Program-made: the position numbers and the translations under genes
The notes under the pieces: model-generated
Told to the model about the DNA's origin: nothing
Seen by the model: the letters and a program-made list of their open reading frames with translations, nothing else
Database searches by the model: none
Part shown: positions 1 to 9,700 of the stretch, in pieces
Position numbering within the stretch: position 1 is the first letter of the stretch
Layout of the letters: each line of letters opens with the position of its first letter
NCBI GenBank assembly: GCA_947074135.1
Contig: CAMTOL010000025.1
Location: 1-15,820 of the forward strand
Direction of reading: 5' to 3'
Origin: an uncultured Rikenellaceae bacterium
Lineage (GTDB): Bacteria; Bacteroidota; Bacteroidia; Bacteroidales; Rikenellaceae
DNA length: 15,820 bases

Positions 1-308
1 CTATTGATTCGAAAAAACGAACTGATAGCTATCTAATAGAGGGTTGTCAGAGTCAGGTGTGGAATGATGCCGAACTGCGTGAGGGTAAAATGTATATCAC
101 TGCCGATAGAGAAGAAATAATTGTGAAAGGAATTGCGGCTCTGTTGGTCGAGGTACTCAACGGACGTTCGCCAAAAGATATATTAGAGGATAAATTGGAG
201 TTCTTAGACAAAATCGGACTCAGCGATAACCTTTCGCCAACTCGTGCAAACGGACTTATGGCAATGGTGCGCCAAATCAAACTATTTGCAACTGCGTTTT
301 TAAATTAA
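1..308 (+). CDS. sufE: SufE, cysteine desulfurase sulfur acceptor (5' truncated by window edge)
   Basis: SufE accepts persulfide sulfur from the cysteine desulfurase SufS and passes it to the SUF scaffold during Fe-S cluster assembly in the cytosol. The frame is open from base 3 to the TAA at 306-308, giving about 101 C-terminal residues. It contains the SufE signature GCQSQVW (codons 42-62), whose cysteine (45-47) is the sulfur-accepting residue. It also has the family blocks IIVKGIAALLVEVL and LSPTRANGLMAMVRQIK, which line up well with E. coli SufE as I recall it. A GTG at 57 lies inside the signature and cannot be the start; the real start is upstream of the window. The next gene is another Fe-S assembly factor, which fits. 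Identification is firm; only the N-terminal 40 or so residues are missing. Confidence 0.93.
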   Translation, partial: IDSKKRTDSYLIEGCQSQVWNDAELREGKMYITADREEIIVKGIAALLVEVLNGRSPKDILEDKLEFLDKIGLSDNLSPTRANGLMAMVRQIKLFATAFLN

Positions 309-383
309 AATTGTGATTTGTGATCTGAAACTTTTTAAGAAATTCTTAAATTACATATCACACATCACTAATTCACAAATATA
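309..383. repeat. Intergenic imperfect inverted repeat, GTGATTTGTGAT family
   Basis: The 75 bases between the sufE stop and the next ATG are almost wholly an inverted repeat. GTGATTTGTGAT (313-324) pairs with ATCACACATCAC (357-368) at 11 of 12 positions. Inside it is a second palindrome at 334-350 with 8-base arms around one base. It has no U-run after the stem, so it is not a typical intrinsic terminator. The right arm ends in ATCACTAAT shortly before the ATG, and the same word precedes pyrG. Confidence 0.75.
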
Positions 384-704
384 ATGACCGCTCAAGAGAT
401 ACTAGAAATCGAGAAAAATATTGTCATAGCCCTTAAAAATGTTTATGACCCAGAAATCCCTGTCAATATCTACGACCTAGGACTGATTTATGATATAGAA
501 TTTGATCCAAGTGGCGAGGTTACAATTACGATGACCTTAACAGCTCCAAACTGCCCAATGGCCGACCAACTGCTCGAAGATGTTAATAAAATGACAGCCT
601 CTGTCGAAGGTGTCAAGTCGGTCAATGTGGTGCTCACTTTCGAGCCAGCGTGGGATCGCTCGAAAATGAGCGAAGAGGCGCTATTGGAGCTAGGTATGCT
701 TTAA
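384..704 (+). CDS. MIP18/DUF59-family SUF-associated Fe-S assembly protein (SufT/PaaD-like)
   Basis: This 106-residue cytosolic protein belongs to the MIP18 (DUF59) family, which in bacteria includes SufT and PaaD and acts in Fe-S cluster assembly or delivery. The sequence shows the family hallmarks: YDPEIPVNIYDLGLIY at residues 21-36, the segment TAPNCPMADQL (residues 53-63) with the conserved cysteine, and a C-terminal FEPAWDRSKMSEEA block. Its length is normal for the single-domain form. The ATG at 384 is the first in-frame start and puts the DPEIPVNIYDLG block at the usual distance from the N-terminus. It follows sufE by 75 bases in the same direction, so it probably belongs to a SUF operon whose other members lie upstream. 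The exact role of these stand-alone DUF59 proteins is less certain than the family assignment. Confidence 0.9.
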   Translation: MTAQEILEIEKNIVIALKNVYDPEIPVNIYDLGLIYDIEFDPSGEVTITMTLTAPNCPMADQLLEDVNKMTASVEGVKSVNVVLTFEPAWDRSKMSEEALLELGML

Positions 705-717
705 ATTTTAGAGCTTG

Positions 718-787
718 AAGTTAAGAGTTAGAATTTAGAAGTTAGAATTTCGTAAAAATATGATAACTTCTAGATTCTAACTTCTAA
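718..787. repeat. Long intergenic hairpin, TTAGAA/TTCTAA words
   Basis: AGTTAGAATTTAGAAGTT (726-743) pairs with AACTTCTAGATTCTAACT (765-782) at 17 of 18 positions across a 21-base loop. The word AGTTAGAATTT also recurs in tandem on the left arm (726-736 and 740-750). The element begins soon after the DUF59-gene stop and ends about 40 bases before the promoter of the DUF349 gene. It may act as a rho-independent-like end structure, but no U-run follows it. Confidence 0.75.
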
Positions 788-827
788 TTTATAGCTAGTT
801 TATGCTGAAAATCCAATTAATTTTTAT

Positions 828-835
828 TATCTTTG
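828..835 (+). promoter_or_regulatory. Predicted Bacteroidota -7 promoter element for the DUF349 gene
   Basis: TATCTTTG matches the Bacteroidota -7 consensus TAnnTTTG exactly. It lies 48 bases before the ATG at 884 in an AT-rich stretch, predicting a start site near 842 and a leader of about 42 bases. No clear TTTG element is visible at the -33 position. This is motif evidence only. Confidence 0.6.
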
Positions 836-883
836 CCCTTTAATATTACTTAGTAACGAAAGCTAACCAACCGATTATTAGTT

Positions 884-2851
884 ATGAAAACTGATTCTAA
901 AGAACTCACTACGCAGGCTATGCAAAGCGCTGCCGAACTTCAAGACGAACAATGCTCTCAACCTCAAGAAAACTTGAATGCATCAATTGCAGAAGAGGTT
1001 GAAAGGGTGGAAGAACAAATTGTTGTTGCAAATGACGACAAAATTGTAGAACAGGATTCTTTGGCAATTGAAGTAGTCTCAGAGCCAGAGGGACAAGAGA
1101 AGATGAGTGATCAAACAGAGGAACTCAATAACGAGGTTGAGGAGCAAAAACTCTCGACTATGACTACTGTGGAGTTGTGTGAACAGTTGGCAAGTGATAT
1201 TCAAAATATGCCTGTGTCGCAACTTAGAACTAAGGTCGAACAGATTAAAGTAATTTTCTATAAAAAAATTAAGTCGCTAGATGAGGCTGCTCGTGCTGAG
1301 ATTGTTGCCTCTGGTGGTGATGCTGAAACGTTTAAATCAGAAAACTCTGCCGAAGAGAATCGTTTTAAAGAGCTATTGTTACTCTATCGTGATAAACGCG
1401 ATAAAGCTGTTGCTGCAAGTGAAGAACAAAAAGAGGCTAACTATAAAGCTAAACTCGAAATTATCGAAGAGCTTAAAGGTCTGGTTACTAGTACCGAAAC
1501 TCTAGGGCAAACGTTTGCAACGTTCCGCGAACTGCAAAACAGATGGAAAGAGATTGGGATTGTGCCTTTAGGTGTTACCAAAGATTTGTGGGAAACATAT
1601 CACCATCATACCGAAAATTTCTACAACTTTATCAAAATTAATAAAGAGTTGCGTGATATCGACCTTAAACGTAACTACGAAACGAAACTCGAGATTTGTG
1701 AACGTGCCGAAGCCCTTTATGAACTTCCATCTGCTGTTGCTGCCTTCAATGAGTTGCAAAAACTGCACGATAGTTATAGGGAAGCTGGTCCAGTGGCGAG
1801 TGAGTATAAAGAGCAGTTGTGGGAACGATTTAAGGCGGCAAGTGGTAGAGTAAATAAACGCCACCAAGAGTACTACGATCAAATTCGTGAAGAGCAAGAA
1901 CGTAATTTGGCTCTAAAAACTGAAATCTGCGAGAAAATCGAAAGCTTTGCAGTACTTCCATTAGTTTCGGCTAAAGAATGGAACGATATGCAAGACCAGA
2001 TCACTGAACTTCAAAAGGTGTGGAAAACTATCGGCTTTGCTCCTAAAAAAGATAATAACGCAATTTATGAACGTTTCCGTGCTGCTTGCGATAAATTCTT
2101 TGATGCTAAACGTGAATTCTTCTCGGGTATGCGCTCCGAAATGGACGATAACCTGCAAGCTAAAACTGACCTTTGCATTCAGGCCGAAGCGCTAAGTGAG
2201 TCGGAGGATTGGAAGGCAACAACAGATGCGCTTGTTGAACTGCAAAAAGAGTGGAAAAAAATCGGTGCTGTTTCTCGTAAACACTCCGACATTATTTGGA
2301 AACGTTTTAGAGCTGCTTGTGATAAGTTCTTTGACCGCAAAGCAGAACACTTCAAAGAGGCTGATTCGAAGTTTAATGATAATTTAACCGCAAAACTTGC
2401 AATTATTGAGGAACTGCGCGCTATGCAAGGTAGTGAAGAGTTGACTTTTGATATACTAAAAGAGGTGATGCAACGTTATAGTGCTATTGGTTTTGTGCCA
2501 ATTCGTCGCAAAGAGGCACTCTCGAAAGAGTATAAAGATGTTTGTGATAAACTTTTCGATGAACTTCGTTCGAAAGAGGGTTCGTCGAGAATCGAAAAGT
2601 ACCGCCAAAGAGTGAGCGCTGCTAAAACGAGCGGTGACGGTAATGGCAATATGGGTGGCGAACGTGAAAGATTATACAATCGCTTACGAGGATTGGAGGC
2701 TGATGTTAAGTTGTTGGAAAACAATATCGGTTTCTTCGCTTCGAGCAAAGGTGCAGGAGCTATGGTTGCTGATGTTGAACGCAAGATTGAAAAAGCAAAA
2801 GGCGAAATTGCTGAGATTATAGAGAAAATTAAAATCATTGACGCACAATAG
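884..2851 (+). CDS. DUF349 domain protein with five repeats
   Basis: This 655-residue, highly charged protein probably acts in the cytosol; its biochemical function is not established. Residues 1-95 are acidic and low in complexity. Five DUF349 units follow, each with a helical segment and an aromatic-x3-IG or AG turn: NRWKEIGIVP (219-228), HDSYREAGPV (295-304), QKVWKTIGFAP (377-387), QKEWKKIGAV (454-463) and MQRYSAIGFVP (529-539). Units 3 and 4 also carry the nearly identical block RFRAACDKFFD. A Gly/Asn-rich linker (about 583-592) leads to a C-terminal coiled coil starting LYNRLRGLEADVKLLENNIGFF, which is typical of Bacteroidota members of this family. There is no signal peptide or TM segment. 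The ATG at 884 follows a good promoter and is the first in-frame start. The gene is separated from pyrG by a repeat-filled gap. Confidence 0.9.
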   Translation: MKTDSKELTTQAMQSAAELQDEQCSQPQENLNASIAEEVERVEEQIVVANDDKIVEQDSLAIEVVSEPEGQEKMSDQTEELNNEVEEQKLSTMTTVELCEQLASDIQNMPVSQLRTKVEQIKVIFYKKIKSLDEAARAEIVASGGDAETFKSENSAEENRFKELLLLYRDKRDKAVAASEEQKEANYKAKLEIIEELKGLVTSTETLGQTFATFRELQNRWKEIGIVPLGVTKDLWETYHHHTENFYNFIKINKELRDIDLKRNYETKLEICERAEALYELPSAVAAFNELQKLHDSYREAGPVASEYKEQLWERFKAASGRVNKRHQEYYDQIREEQERNLALKTEICEKIESFAVLPLVSAKEWNDMQDQITELQKVWKTIGFAPKKDNNAIYERFRAACDKFFDAKREFFSGMRSEMDDNLQAKTDLCIQAEALSESEDWKATTDALVELQKEWKKIGAVSRKHSDIIWKRFRAACDKFFDRKAEHFKEADSKFNDNLTAKLAIIEELRAMQGSEELTFDILKEVMQRYSAIGFVPIRRKEALSKEYKDVCDKLFDELRSKEGSSRIEKYRQRVSAAKTSGDGNGNMGGERERLYNRLRGLEADVKLLENNIGFFASSKGAGAMVADVERKIEKAKGEIAEIIEKIKIIDAQ

Positions 2852-4582
<1,731 letters not shown>

Positions 4583-4630
4583 TTTACAATTTACAATTCG
4601 TACCTGAGTTGTAATTCTTTACAATAAATA
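4583..4630. repeat. Short intergenic TTTACAA repeat with inverted copy
   Basis: The whole 48-base pyrG-yidC gap is made of one word. TTTACAA occurs twice in tandem with a 7-base period (4583-4596) and once more at 4618-4624. An inverted copy TTGTAA (4609-4614) can pair with TTACAA (4591-4596). No promoter is evident, so pyrG and yidC are probably co-transcribed. Confidence 0.6.
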
Positions 4631-6508
4631 ATGAATAAAAATACGATTATTGGCCTCGTGCTTATTGGGGCAATTCTATTTGGCTTTAGCTGGTGGAATA
4701 ACAAAAAGGTTGAGGAACAACGAGAAGTAGCAAGAATTGAAAAGGCTCGTCAAGATTCAATTGCACTAGCTAACGCACCTAAAATATCGGTTGAAGAACA
4801 ACTGCTAGCTGAAATTAAAAGAGATAGTCTTGATGGAGTTCGTGCTGCTGAGGCGCTAGGTAAGCTGGCATCGGTGGCTCAAGGAACTGAGCAGTTTGTC
4901 ACTTTGGAAAACGACTTGGCAGTCTATACCTTTTCGAACAAAGGTGGTCGCATTGCAAGTGTTCAACTAAAAGATTATGAGCGTTTGAACGAGGCTAATA
5001 AAGGCGAAGATTTATTGCTATTTGCTCCAAACGGTAGTTCGTTTGGGTTCGAGTTTTTTGCTCCTGAGCGTATCTCGACTGCTAATCTTTTTTTCGATGT
5101 CCGTAAAATCTCAGATTCTCAAATTGCATATCGTTTGATGGCGGACAGCGCCTCTTATGTTGAGTATCTCTATACTCTGCCTAAAGATAACTATATGATT
5201 GATTTTAAGGCGGACTTCTCGCAGTTTAAATCGTTGATGCTAGCAACTCAACCAGATATTGCGCTGAAATGGAACATCGTTTCGCCTCAAGAGGAGAAGG
5301 GTTTTACAAACGAGAATAACTACACCACAATTGCTTATAAATATCCAGGCGTTGATGGCGACTTCGAGGAGCTTAAAACTTCGACAGGAACGGTTAGCGA
5401 GAGTATTCCTACTAAAGTGCAGTGGATGGCCTTTAAACAGCAGTTCTTTAGCTCGATTATCGTTTCTAACGACAACTTTAACTCAGCTAATCTTACCTAT
5501 CACACCTTCCCTGAAAGCGCTAGCGATATTAAGGATTTCTCGGCTTCGTTGACACTTCCTTATTCGGCTTCGACTGCGGAGTATAACTTTAAGTTCTATT
5601 TTGGACCTAACAAATATTCGGTTCTGGAGGAGTATGGCGATGAGTATAACTTCCAAGAACTTGTGCCACTAGGTTGGGGTATCTTTGGTTGGGTTAACCG
5701 CTGGATAGTGATTCCGATTTTTGACTTCCTCAATAAATATATTTCGAGCTATGGTATTATCATTCTGTTGCTTACAATATTTATCAAACTCATTATCTTC
5801 CCTCTTACCTATAAGTCATATCTGAGCACCGCTAAGATGCGTCTCCTAGGTCCAGAGATTAAGAAAATTAACGAGCGTTTCCCTAAGAAAGAGGACGCAA
5901 TGAAGAAGCAGCAAGCTATGATGGGGCTCTATAAGAGTGCTGGAGTTAGCCCTATGGGTGGTTGTTTGCCGATGCTGCTCCAAATGCCATTCCTCTTTGC
6001 AATGTTTAGGTTCTTCCCATCGTCGATTGAGCTTCGTGGTCAGTCGTTCTTATGGGCAACCGACCTGTCGAGCTACGACTCGATTCTGAACCTACCATTC
6101 TCAATTCCATTCTATGGCGATCACGTTTCGTTGTTCACGCTGTTGATGGCGGCTTCGCTCTTTATTACATCGAAGTTGAATTATGCTCAACAAAGCTCTA
6201 TGCAGGCTAATTCGATGCCGGGAATGAAGTTTATGATGTTGTACTTGATGCCAATTATGTTGTTGTTTATGTTCAATAACTTCTCATCGGGTCTTACATA
6301 TTACTACCTATTGAGCAACTTGATAACTGTAGGTCAGACTTATGCTTTCCGTGCAGTGGTTAGCGATGATAAATTGCACGCTAAGATGCAACAAAATGCT
6401 ACTAAACCAGTTAAAAAGTCTAAATGGGCTGAACGATTGGAGGCTATGCAACGCCAACAGCAGGCAATGCAGCAGCAACAACAACAGCAACAAAAGAAGA
6501 AGAAGTAG
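4631..6508 (+). CDS. yidC: Membrane protein insertase YidC
   Basis: YidC inserts and folds inner-membrane proteins, alone or with SecYEG. The 625-residue product has an N-terminal TM helix (about 5-22, ending in WW), then a large periplasmic beta-type domain (about 90-340) as in Gram-negative YidC. The conserved insertase core follows, with TM segments near 373-395, 443-461, about 500-515, 535-550 and 553-572. Family landmarks include LLLTIFIKLIIFPLTYKS (379-396), whose conserved basic residue in the membrane groove is here Lys387, and SPMGGCLPMLLQMPFLFAMF (440-459). The C-terminus is strongly basic (KPVKKSKWAERLEAMQ) and ends in eight Gln then four Lys, suitable for ribosome contact. The ATG at 4631 is the only reasonable start. 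It lies downstream of pyrG and ahead of a strong terminator. Confidence 0.97.
   Translation: MNKNTIIGLVLIGAILFGFSWWNNKKVEEQREVARIEKARQDSIALANAPKISVEEQLLAEIKRDSLDGVRAAEALGKLASVAQGTEQFVTLENDLAVYTFSNKGGRIASVQLKDYERLNEANKGEDLLLFAPNGSSFGFEFFAPERISTANLFFDVRKISDSQIAYRLMADSASYVEYLYTLPKDNYMIDFKADFSQFKSLMLATQPDIALKWNIVSPQEEKGFTNENNYTTIAYKYPGVDGDFEELKTSTGTVSESIPTKVQWMAFKQQFFSSIIVSNDNFNSANLTYHTFPESASDIKDFSASLTLPYSASTAEYNFKFYFGPNKYSVLEEYGDEYNFQELVPLGWGIFGWVNRWIVIPIFDFLNKYISSYGIIILLLTIFIKLIIFPLTYKSYLSTAKMRLLGPEIKKINERFPKKEDAMKKQQAMMGLYKSAGVSPMGGCLPMLLQMPFLFAMFRFFPSSIELRGQSFLWATDLSSYDSILNLPFSIPFYGDHVSLFTLLMAASLFITSKLNYAQQSSMQANSMPGMKFMMLYLMPIMLLFMFNNFSSGLTYYYLLSNLITVGQTYAFRAVVSDDKLHAKMQQNATKPVKKSKWAERLEAMQRQQQAMQQQQQQQQKKKK
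6470..6505 (+). repeat. Glutamine-lysine trinucleotide microsatellite in the yidC 3' end
   Basis: Eight CAG/CAA codons followed by four AAG codons form a trinucleotide tract just before the yidC stop. Slippage would change the tail length without shifting the frame. Confidence 0.8.
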
Positions 6509-6563
6509 AGTTTCGAATTTTGTTTGCTAGCGACTTGGTTAAGTCGGTTTAGTTAATAAAGGT

Positions 6564-6602
6564 AAAGGGTGCGAAGTTTTAGTGACTTTCGCACCCTTTT
6601 TT
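6564..6602 (+). terminator. Rho-independent terminator after yidC
   Basis: AAAGGGTGCGAA (6564-6575) pairs perfectly with TTCGCACCCTTT (6588-6599) over 12 base pairs with a 12-base loop. The T-run spans 6597-6602. It sits 56 bases after the yidC stop and ends the pyrG-yidC transcription unit. Confidence 0.92.
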
Positions 6603-6608
6603 ATGTAG

Positions 6609-6633
6609 AAAATAGCTTAATTGAAGCTATTTT
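6609..6633. repeat. AT-rich inverted repeat downstream of the yidC terminator
   Basis: AAAATAGCTT (6609-6618) pairs perfectly with AAGCTATTTT (6624-6633) across a 5-base loop. It may be a backup terminator, since the 3' arm ends in four T, or an operator. Confidence 0.6.
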
Positions 6634-6675
6634 AGGTTGTGGTATTAAGATTTAGTGTATGTCAGTTAATTACTT

Positions 6676-6693
6676 AGGTTGAATTTTCAACCT
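6676..6693. repeat. Palindrome AGGTTGAA-TT-TTCAACCT upstream of the efflux operon
   Basis: Perfect 8-base arms surround two central bases. The tight centre suits a dimeric repressor site better than an RNA hairpin. It is 107 bases before the efflux pump ATG. Confidence 0.5.
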
Positions 6694-6752
6694 TAGAAAA
6701 TTACATTTCAAATCTTATTAATGTCATTTCACTCATCAGTTGTAGAATGTAT

Positions 6753-6795
6753 ATCTCTTTTGAGCTAATTTCGGAGTCGAATTTCAAAAAGAGAT
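6753..6795 (+). promoter_or_regulatory. Leader hairpin directly before the efflux pump start codon
   Basis: ATCTCTTTT (6753-6761) pairs perfectly with AAAAGAGAT (6787-6795), enclosing 25 bases; the pairing can continue inward by about two pairs past a one-base bulge. The pump ATG begins only five bases after the stem. This could control ribosome access or be a split operator. No exact TAnnTTTG element is visible in the leader, so the start site is unknown. Confidence 0.45.
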
Positions 6796-6799
6796 CGCT

Positions 6800-9700
6800 A
6801 TGTTTGAAGCAATTGTACGTTTTTCAGTAACTAAAAAACTATTCGTTGGGCTGACAGCTCTATTCTTATTTATAGGAGGTATCTATGCGATGCTTACACT
6901 GCCCATTGACGCAGTGCCAGATATCACTAACAATCAGGTTCAAATTGTTACCATTTCGCCCACGCTTGCTCCGCAGGAGGTGGAACAACTTATCACATTC
7001 CCTATTGAGATTGCGATGAGTAATATTATGAACGTTATAGAGATTCGCTCTGTATCTCGTTTCGGACTGTCGTTGGTGACAGTTGTATTCAAAGATAACG
7101 TTCCTACACTCGATGCCCGGCAACTAATCAACGAACAGATACAAACTGTTGCTTCGGAAATACCCTCTGAGCTGGGTAGCCCAGAGATGATGCCCATTAC
7201 GACAGGTCTGGGCGAGATATATCAATATACGCTCGAAGTTGCACCAGGGTACGAGAATAGATATGATGCTATGGAGCTGCGTACTATTCAAGACTGGATT
7301 GTTAAACGTCAACTCTCTGGAATACCGGGTATTGTCGAAATTAATAGTTTTGGAGGTTATCTAAAACAGTATGAAGTTGCTGTCGATCCAGATCTGTTAC
7401 ACTCGTTAGATGTTACCCTCTCCGATGTGTTTGAGGCTCTGCAATCTAATAATCAGAATACTGGAGGCGGATATATCGAAAAGGTAAATCGTGCGTACTA
7501 TATTCGTTCCGAAGGTATGGTTGCATCGATAGAGGATATAGAAAATGTTGTTGTGGCCAATCGAGGCGGAATCCCTATTCATATTAATGATATTGGGGTT
7601 GTTCGTTTTGGTGCCCCTAAACGATTTGGTGCAATGACCCAAGATGGGAAAGGCGAGTGTGTAGGGGGTATTGCTATGATGCTCAAAGGGGCTAATGCAA
7701 ATGTGGTTACAGCAGAGTTGGAGAGTCGGGTCGAGAAGATTCAGAAGATGTTACCTGAGGGAGTGTCAATAGAGCCATATCTCAACCGTTCGGAGTTGGT
7801 GAAAAGAAACATTTCTACCGTTATCTACAACCTTGTCGAAGGGGCGATAATCGTGTTTATTGTACTTATTATTTTCCTCGGTAACCTAAGAGCAGGTTTA
7901 ATTGTTGCTTCGGTAATTCCACTCTCAATGCTTTTTGCCTTTATTATGATGCGACTCTTTGGCGTTTCGGCCAATTTGATGAGCCTTGGAGCAATAGATT
8001 TTGGTATTGTAGTCGATGGATCTATTGTAATTGTCGAGGGTATATTGGCGCATATCTATACGAGGCAGTTTAGTGGTAAAGAGTTATCCAAAGAAAGGAT
8101 GAATGAGGAGATAATACGGGGTACGAGTGGTGTGGTACGTTCGGCAACATTTGCTGTGATAATTATTCTTATCGTATTCTTTCCAATTTTAACGCTAACA
8201 GGAATTGAGGGAAAATATTTTACGCCTATGGCCAAGACCTTGGTGTTCTGTATTATTGGGGCGTTGATTCTATCGCTGACCTACGTTCCGATGATGGCCT
8301 CACTCTTTTTGAAACGAAAAATCAAGGTAAAGAGAACCTTTGCCGATCATTTCTTTGGGTGGTTAAATAAATTATATCAAAAAGCATTAAAATTCTGTAT
8401 GCGATTTAAAACAGTCGCTATATTAGTTGCTTTTGCACTCTTTGTTGGAAGTTTAAGCCTGTTTACACGACTCGGAGCGGAGTTTATACCAACGCTCGAC
8501 GAGGGTGACTTTGCAATGCAAATGACACTGCCAGCAGGGAGCTCACTTTCGCAAAGTATTAAAATCTCGGACCAAGCGCAAAAGGTGTTACTTGATAAAT
8601 TCCCTGAAATCAAACACGTAGTGGCGAAAATCGGTACAGCTGAAGTGCCTACAGACCCAATGGCGGTTGAAGATGCAGATATAATGATTGTAATGAAACC
8701 CTTTGATGAGTGGACAAGTGCTTCGTCGAGAGCCGAAATGGTGGAGAAGATGAAGGAGGCTCTTCTTGATGTTGAAGGGGCTGAATTTAACTTTAGCCAA
8801 CCGATTCAGTTGCGCTTCAATGAGTTGATGACTGGAGCTAAAGCAGATATTGCAATAAAACTCTATGGCGAAGATATGGCTGAATTATATGCCAAAGCGC
8901 AAGAGGCAGCTACCTATGTCCGCCAAGTTGAGGGGGCGGCTGATGTGATTGTGGAGCAAGCTATGGGACTTCCTCAGTTAGTAGTCAAGTATGATAGAGC
9001 CAAGATTGCCCGTTATGGAATGAATATCGAGGAGTTGAATACAATTATTCGAACAGCATATGCGGGTGAAATTGCGGGAACTGTATTTGAGAATGAGCGA
9101 CGTTTTGATCTAGTTGTGAGATTAGACCAAAACCAAGTGAAAGATCTCGACCTGAACACACTCTTTGTTCGTACGACTGATGGTATCCAAGTACCACTTA
9201 GCGAAATCGCCTCTATCGATTTTGTAAATGGACCTCTTCAGATTAACCGCGACCAAACAAAACGTCGTATTGTGATTGGTGTTAATGTTCGTGATGCAGA
9301 TATTCAGAAAGTTGTGGCGCAGATAAACAAGAAATTGGATGAGAATATTAAGCTATTGCCGGGATACTACTTCGAGTATGGAGGACAATTCGAAAATCTG
9401 CAAAATGCAATTGATACTCTTTTGATTGTAGTCCCTGTTGCACTAATGCTGATTCTGTTACTCCTGTTCTTTGCCTTCAAGAGTATTAAGTACACCTTAG
9501 TGGTGTTTACCACTGTGCCGCTCTCTTTAATCGGAGGTATCGTTGCTCTGTGGCTTAGAGATATGCCTTTTAGTATCTCTGCTGGGGTTGGTTTTATTGC
9601 TCTTTTTGGTGTTGCTGTTCTAAATGGTATCCTTATGATAAATCACTTCAATCAGCTAAGAGATATGGGTAAGTATCGCTTATCGACTAATCGTATTATT

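Noticed and set aside
57..308. GTG at 57 as a start for an 83-residue protein
   Set aside because: It lies inside the SufE signature GCQSQVW, and the frame is open to the window edge.
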